Assembly: GCA_019155185.1 (NCBI GenBank)
Contig: CM032816.1
Coordinates: 13,912,854-13,976,853, forward strand
Origin: Beaufortia kweichowensis
Taxonomy: Eukaryota; Chordata; Actinopteri; Cypriniformes; Gastromyzontidae
Length of the DNA stretch: 64,000 bases
Direction of reading: 5' to 3'
Shown here: positions 59,605 through 64,000 of the stretch, one piece after another
Layout of the letters: each line of letters starts with the position of its first letter
Position numbering within the stretch: position 1 is the stretch's first letter
Program-made: the position numbers and the translations under genes
The notes under the pieces: model-generated
The model's database searches: none
Told to the model about the DNA's origin: nothing
What the model saw: only the letters and a program-made list of their open reading frames with translations

Positions 59605-59616
59605 AGTTTCACTTTC
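59605..59616 (-). promoter_or_regulatory. Interferon-stimulated response element
   Basis: GAAAGTGAAACT on the minus strand is a full match to the ISRE consensus GAAANNGAAACT bound by ISGF3 and IRFs. It lies right upstream of the presumed first exon of the NLR gene, in the right orientation. Confidence 0.65.
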
Positions 59617-59620
59617 ATCT

Positions 59621-60317
59621 GTTACATGTGGAGGAGGAGCTTTAAAGTGATATGTTGTGTAGATGTTTTCTTACGTCATCAGATATCACTTATCACATTT
59701 ATTTTGTTTCATTTGTTTGATGAAAACTATCTCTCCTCTTTTTCACATTATGTGATGAACACATGATTTTCTGCAGTTCCTAAACATCTGCTCATATCAT
59801 GTATAGTACTCTCACATCTTAAAGAGACAATTATTTTAGTACATGACACCCCCTCAAAGTCAGAAAGAGAAACTTAACACTTAAGTGTAGTCTCAAACAA
59901 TGAGGATCGGTGAATTAACTGATGATTATTATAAGGCAATCTAAAATACTTGATTCTGATTCTGCAAAATAAATCTTTTCAGTGTAAAACAAACCCTTTG
60001 CTTCATGTTGAGATCCTAATCACTCTGTCAGAGTTTATTCCACCTGCTGGCTGTACATTATTCCTTACTTATCACATTCCTCAACTTGTTTTTCATTTGC
60101 TTAGACTTTTGTAGATCATAAACATGTCAAAAACATTTGTTTGATTAGGTGAAATATATGCTTGTTTATTAGTTTGGATTATATCTATTTTCCCTAAGTA
60201 TGTCATCTGTGTTAGTAAGGAATGGATCTTTCACATATTTATATTTGTGTTGGTCGTTTTACATTTCTGTCGTAAAACAGTTGACAAATATTAAATTAAA
60301 TGCATTCATAAGCCTAA
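59621..60317. other. No gene seen; upstream flank of the NLR gene
   Basis: AT-rich. A block CTGGCTGTACATTATTCCTTAC near 60049 is also found near 10075 upstream of the TAAR pseudogene, so a small shared repeat is likely. Confidence 0.4.
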
Positions 60318-60742
60318 TGTTACGGAGTCGATGCCTTCAGCATCGGGTTCTCTTCATCACGTCACCCGCTCTTCATCCCCGGACTATTAAGAACTTCATT
60401 TCCCACATTCCATTGCACCCCGCACACCTGTAATCAATCACTGTCACTCAGCCCCACAAACCCTCATGATTATGGACATTATTTAATGTGTGTGTTTGCT
60501 TCTGTTCTTTGTCTGGTGTTGTTGTAATGTCATGCTTCAGTTCGTTACTGTGTCTGTCAGCCGTGCATTTACCTGGAAAAGCCTGTGAGTAATCTCAGCG
60601 TGTTGTTCACCGCTGTTTTCTATGCCTGCCTGTGATTCCCCTCTGAAGTGAAGTCTGTACCAGTTTGTTATTCCTCTGATGAAGTTCAGTAAAGACCTTA
60701 AACTGTATTCTCGTGTTCTGCCTCGTCTGATGCACGCTTACA
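60318..60742 (+). repeat. Solo gypsy LTR with CCTAA duplication
   Basis: 425 bp from TGTTACGGAGTCG to GCACGCTTACA, flanked by CCTAA at 60313-60317 and 60743-60747. Same family as the LTRs at 7316 and 15539. Confidence 0.9.
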
Positions 60743-60747
60743 CCTAA

Positions 60748-61110
60748 GGTGTCTTGAGTAAGACAACCATCCTCAGCAACACATTTAAAGCAAGTGCAAC
60801 ATAACAATAATCTTTTGTAATGTAAAACAAGCCATTTCATATATCAGCATGTACAGGGAGAAACAAAGATCGGTAAACCTCTTAACAGAAAATGAATGAA
60901 AAGTTGAATTGTTTTTTGACTGTCATTTTCCATTTAGCCTTCAGCCCTGATGACAAAAATTCCCATTTCTGTAAATAGGCTTGTTTGAGATGCGCCTTGC
61001 CTCGCCTGAAATGTATGCGAGAGTAGGCGGCTGCAGTAAGGGGAGGGGTCAAAAAAACCTTTGAAGTCGGACACTTCCTGAATCTCGCCGTTCTGTCGCC
61101 TGCAAACGTC
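60748..61110. other. No gene seen; probable 5' end of a Harbinger element
   Basis: Ends with GC-richer sequence (61000-61110) leading into the transposase start. No clear terminal repeat identified. Confidence 0.4.
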
Positions 61111-61113
61111 AGC

Positions 61114-62687
61114 AATGGAGGAGATCGCGTTCGCGTTTTTTATCGCAGAAGAAGTGGATGTAATGGAAATACCACTGTTTTTACATGAAGATGATTATTA
61201 TAATGATAATCACCAAAGGTACTGTCAAATAATGTCCAAATAAACAGCTTATACAACAACATGTAAGAAATTTTCAAGGATTGTATTAGCAAATGGTAAA
61301 TGAAGTAAATAGCAAGTTGACAGATGTCAGAACAACTGTTTGTCCTTTTGCTAGGAATGTCCCTAAAATTCGACATTTCATTGAGCAAGTGGTCCATTTG
61401 TACAGTCCCTCTGAGTTTCAGAGTCATTTCAGGCTTTCTAGAGGGCGTGTGGAGGTATGTAGGGGTGAGAAGAAGTACATCATGTAAGACACACACATAT
61501 AGTTTTATGCAAAAGTTTGGGCCCCCCTTGCAGAAGCTGTGAAAATGTGAATAATTTTAACAAAATAAGAGATCATGCAAAATGCATGTTATTTTTTATT
61601 TATTTATCACTGTTCTGAGTAAGATATTTTAAGACTCAAACACAACTATTAAAAAAGGTTCAAACATTCACTGATGCTCCAGAAAGAAACACCATGCATT
61701 AAGAGCTGGGGGGGTGAAACAAAGCACGTAAATGTACTATGGGGACATAGCTTGATTGTCTAAAATATTATTTTTTTGGGCTTAAGGCCTGTTTGTTTCA
61801 ACTGTTGTGCTGTTGTATATGAAATAAAATGTTTCCATGTTTTATCATATTAATCATGTTTTTCTGTTCCTAATGCAGGAGCTTTTCAATACACTTGGCC
61901 CTTTCTATATGAATGCACAGCAGACCAAGGTACCACTGACCAACAGTATACTTGCCTCTCTGTGGACTCTTTCCAACCAAGAGTCCTATAGAGGAGTGGC
62001 AGACAGATTTAACTTGACCAAATCCACAGTTTCAAAACACCTGCATGAGTTCTGTTCTCTTGTAAGAAATCATTTGTCACACTACATCTCTTGGCCCAGA
62101 GGAGAAACTGCACATGTCTCAGTTAGGATTCAAAACAGCTGGGTTTCCTAACACTGTCTGTGCGGTTGATGGATGCCATATTCCTATTGTAAAACCTCAC
62201 TGTGAGAATCCTGTGGCCTATATCAATAGGAAACAATTCTATTCTGTGAATCTTACAGGATTCTGTGACAGTCAGCGCTGTTTCTGTCATGTCAGTGTCG
62301 CGTCACCCTGGTAGCTGGCATGATTCAAGGGCATTTCGTTTGTCAGAGGTAGGGCGCCTTCTTCAGGAAGATCCACATTCCCTGGTTCCAGAGGGCATGC
62401 ATATTATTGGAGACTCTGCATACCCTCTTTTGCTACAGCTTATGAAGCCATACAGGGACAATGGCCACTTGACTGTCAGACAAAGACGGTTTAATAAGAA
62501 ACTGAATTCCGCTCGTGTAGTAATTGAGCACGCCTTTGGTATATTAAAAACAAAATTCAGGAGATTGAAATGTCTTCACATGAAAGATTTGAAGAACATT
62601 TCTTCTGCAGTCACAGCCTGTTGCATCCTTCACAACATGTGCCTGGAATCCAGTGACCACATAGATGAGGATGAGCAGGACGGATGA
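61114..62687 (+). pseudogene. PIF-Harbinger transposase (HARBI1-like), three exons, frameshifted
   Basis: Exon 1 (61114 to a donor at about 61218) encodes an acidic start MEEIAFAFFIAEEVDVMEI. Exon 2 (about 61322-61454) has CPFARNVPKIRHFIEQVVHL and a donor GTATGT. Exon 3 (from 61879) has TNSILASLWTLSNQESYRGV with a helix-turn-helix (KSTVSKHLHEF), PNTVCAVDGCHIPIVKP (first D), HPGSWHDSRAFRLSEVGR (second D) and SARVVIEHAFGILKTKFRRL (E). Frameshifts near 62110 and 62297 break exon 3. A fish repeat fragment at about 61500-61720 sits in the second intron. The partner gene converges from the right. Confidence 0.88.
61500..61730 (+). repeat. Fish interspersed repeat fragment in a Harbinger intron
   Basis: Starts TTTTATGCAAAAGTTTGGGC followed by CCCCCTTGCAGA, a common cyprinid DNA-transposon end. 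It runs to about 61730 without a coding frame. Confidence 0.55.
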
Positions 62688-63013
62688 TATGGAGGATGAA
62701 CCATATCCACCAGAAGGCCACATTCACAATGATGCATCACATTATAGAGATGCAATTTGTGGCTGCCTGTAGACATTACATTGACATTCTTCCTTCAACC
62801 CTTGCCATAAACACATCTTTTCTTTTGCACAAAGCTTTTTTAATTTACTGTTTTGGAATTAGTTAATACATCTAATAATGATGTAGTATTATGCCCTGTG
62901 TGGGGAGGAAAGTTTTGTGATGGTGTTATTATGATGCGTGATGAACAATAAATATAACATGAGGCGATGAGAATGGACTGTATATAGTTATACTTTTATT
63001 TTTAATAGATCTA

Positions 63014-63985
63014 TTAACATTTCTTGTGATTTACTGATTTTTTTAGTTGTTCAAGTATTTCTCCAAGGCAGGTTACAGTTTTCTTTTCAAACACCCTTCT
63101 GCGTTTCTCTTTGAGCCTTCTTCGGCGCTCCAAGTCAGGCCGCACTAGTGATTCTAAAGCAGCGGTTCTCCTTTCTGAATGTGCCTCAAAAACATCATAG
63201 AAAGTTGATCTCATTGGTCTTCTTCTTTGTGTTTCTGTGAAGGGGAGACCAGTGGAGGGACCTGGTTGCTCTTCTGAGAGAGGCCGTTCATGGGAGCTTG
63301 ATGCCGGTGCTGTTGAGGGCTGCGGAGCTGTAGTCTGGGATGAGATGGTGTTGAATAGAGGAGTTGAGCATATTGTGCCCGATGGTGCACTCCCAACTCC
63401 GCATTTCCCAAATAAGTCTTCCATTTGCTGTGAGAATACATGTAAAACAATATAAATATAAATGCATTTAAAATGGTTTAAATGTAAACCCAGCAATTCT
63501 GCGGTAATTGCAATACATAAAGCATGCCAACCTTGTAATACTCCCAAGTTACTTTTCCCTCTCCTGTTGCTCGACAACGGTCTCTTTAGCCCTTTATAGG
63601 TAGTTATCATGTTGCCAAGTTTTTCTCAGTTTGTCATTACTGATGCTGTAACCTTTTTCTTTAAAAGCTTGTTCAAGCTTTTTGTAGAAAGCAATTTTGT
63701 TTTTGTAATACAGATGCAGGTACTTTTGTGTGAGGTCGAGCAGCAGCAGTGTGGTCCTGTGTGTGAATTCTATGAAAACAAGTCAGTACTAATACTTTAA
63801 TAATAGAGATAAGAGAAACTTTGTGTAGATACTGGATAGTGCATTTTGAATTGGTACATACCTTGTTGGGTTTCTTGACATTGTAACTGTTTGGATTGAG
63901 GATTGTGTGTTTGCAAGGCTTAAGTGAGATGTATTTCCCTTGTTTCAACAGAACACTCAACAAGTGATGCTGGGCGAGGAGTAAT
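63014..63985 (-). pseudogene. Harbinger Myb/SANT-like partner protein, frameshifted
   Basis: Minus-strand exons: a short start exon (MSRNPT, donor at about 63862), then a trihelix-like exon about 63770-63533 with KYLHLYYKNKIAFYKKLEQA and KEKGYSISNDKLRKTWQ, then a third exon about 63430-63014 with PSTGLPFTETQRRRPMR and a basic coiled C-terminus (RRRRLKEKRRRVFEKK). A one-base shift near 63612 changes the phase within the second exon. The element probably continues past the window edge. Confidence 0.7.
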
Positions 63986-64000
63986 CACTGGAGGGGGACA

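Overview
The window is nuclear DNA of a teleost fish, most likely a cyprinid (zebrafish/carp group). Evidence is a fish-type FISNA-NACHT-LRR (NLR-C) gene with split short exons, a decayed trace-amine receptor gene, and a dense load of fish-type transposons: Ty3/gypsy, L2-like LINE, DIRS, PIF-Harbinger, hAT, a SINE with an L2-type tail, and a young endogenous retrovirus (ERV). There is no prokaryotic content. Coordinates and reading frames were read by eye; no similarity search was run.

Layout. 1-9.8 kb: a minus-strand LINE fragment, a minus-strand gypsy relic, a 1.16-kb dispersed repeat (copy A), and a plus-strand gypsy element with its 5' LTR. 10.7-11.7 kb: a frameshifted trace-amine-associated receptor (TAAR) pseudogene. 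12-24 kb: a transposon graveyard. It holds a coiled-coil ORF of unknown origin joined to a DIRS recombinase fragment, hAT, gypsy and Harbinger relics, copy B of the 1.16-kb repeat, and a LINE split by a solo LTR with a perfect target duplication. 24.2-24.8 kb: small minus-strand exons of an unidentified gene. 25.5-32.4 kb: a 7-kb minisatellite built from a 14/16-bp unit and a 21-bp unit carrying a CACGTG core.

33.9-59.6 kb is one minus-strand NLR gene. Its splice phases agree across ten coding exons (about 1,008 codons). An upstream non-coding exon carries an interferon-response-like element. A DIRS element sits in the 5' leader intron. Coding intron 1 is swollen by a Harbinger element (41,002-54,315; TTA target duplication) that carries a MADF-BESS gene and a transposase gene. 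That Harbinger was hit by a 1.09-kb LTR-like insert inside the transposase (CATC duplication) and by a 1.64-kb TG...CA element (TATT duplication). The latter was itself hit by the ERV (43,000-49,635; ATTT duplication).

The most interesting item is in that ERV. Its LTRs are almost identical, so it is young. It has a tRNA-Trp-type primer site, four 114-bp leader repeats, a gamma-type envelope, and a single open frame in which the end of the integrase is followed by a macrodomain. The macrodomain resembles the cellular ADP-ribosyl-acceptor hydrolase TARG1/OARD1, with the catalytic lysine and aspartate both retained. A captured de-ADP-ribosylating domain in a retrovirus-like Pol would be unusual. 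No reverse transcriptase is visible and gag and env are broken, so this copy looks non-autonomous.

60.3-64 kb: a solo gypsy LTR with a CCTAA duplication and another decayed Harbinger pair (transposase plus, Myb/SANT-like partner minus) running to the window edge.
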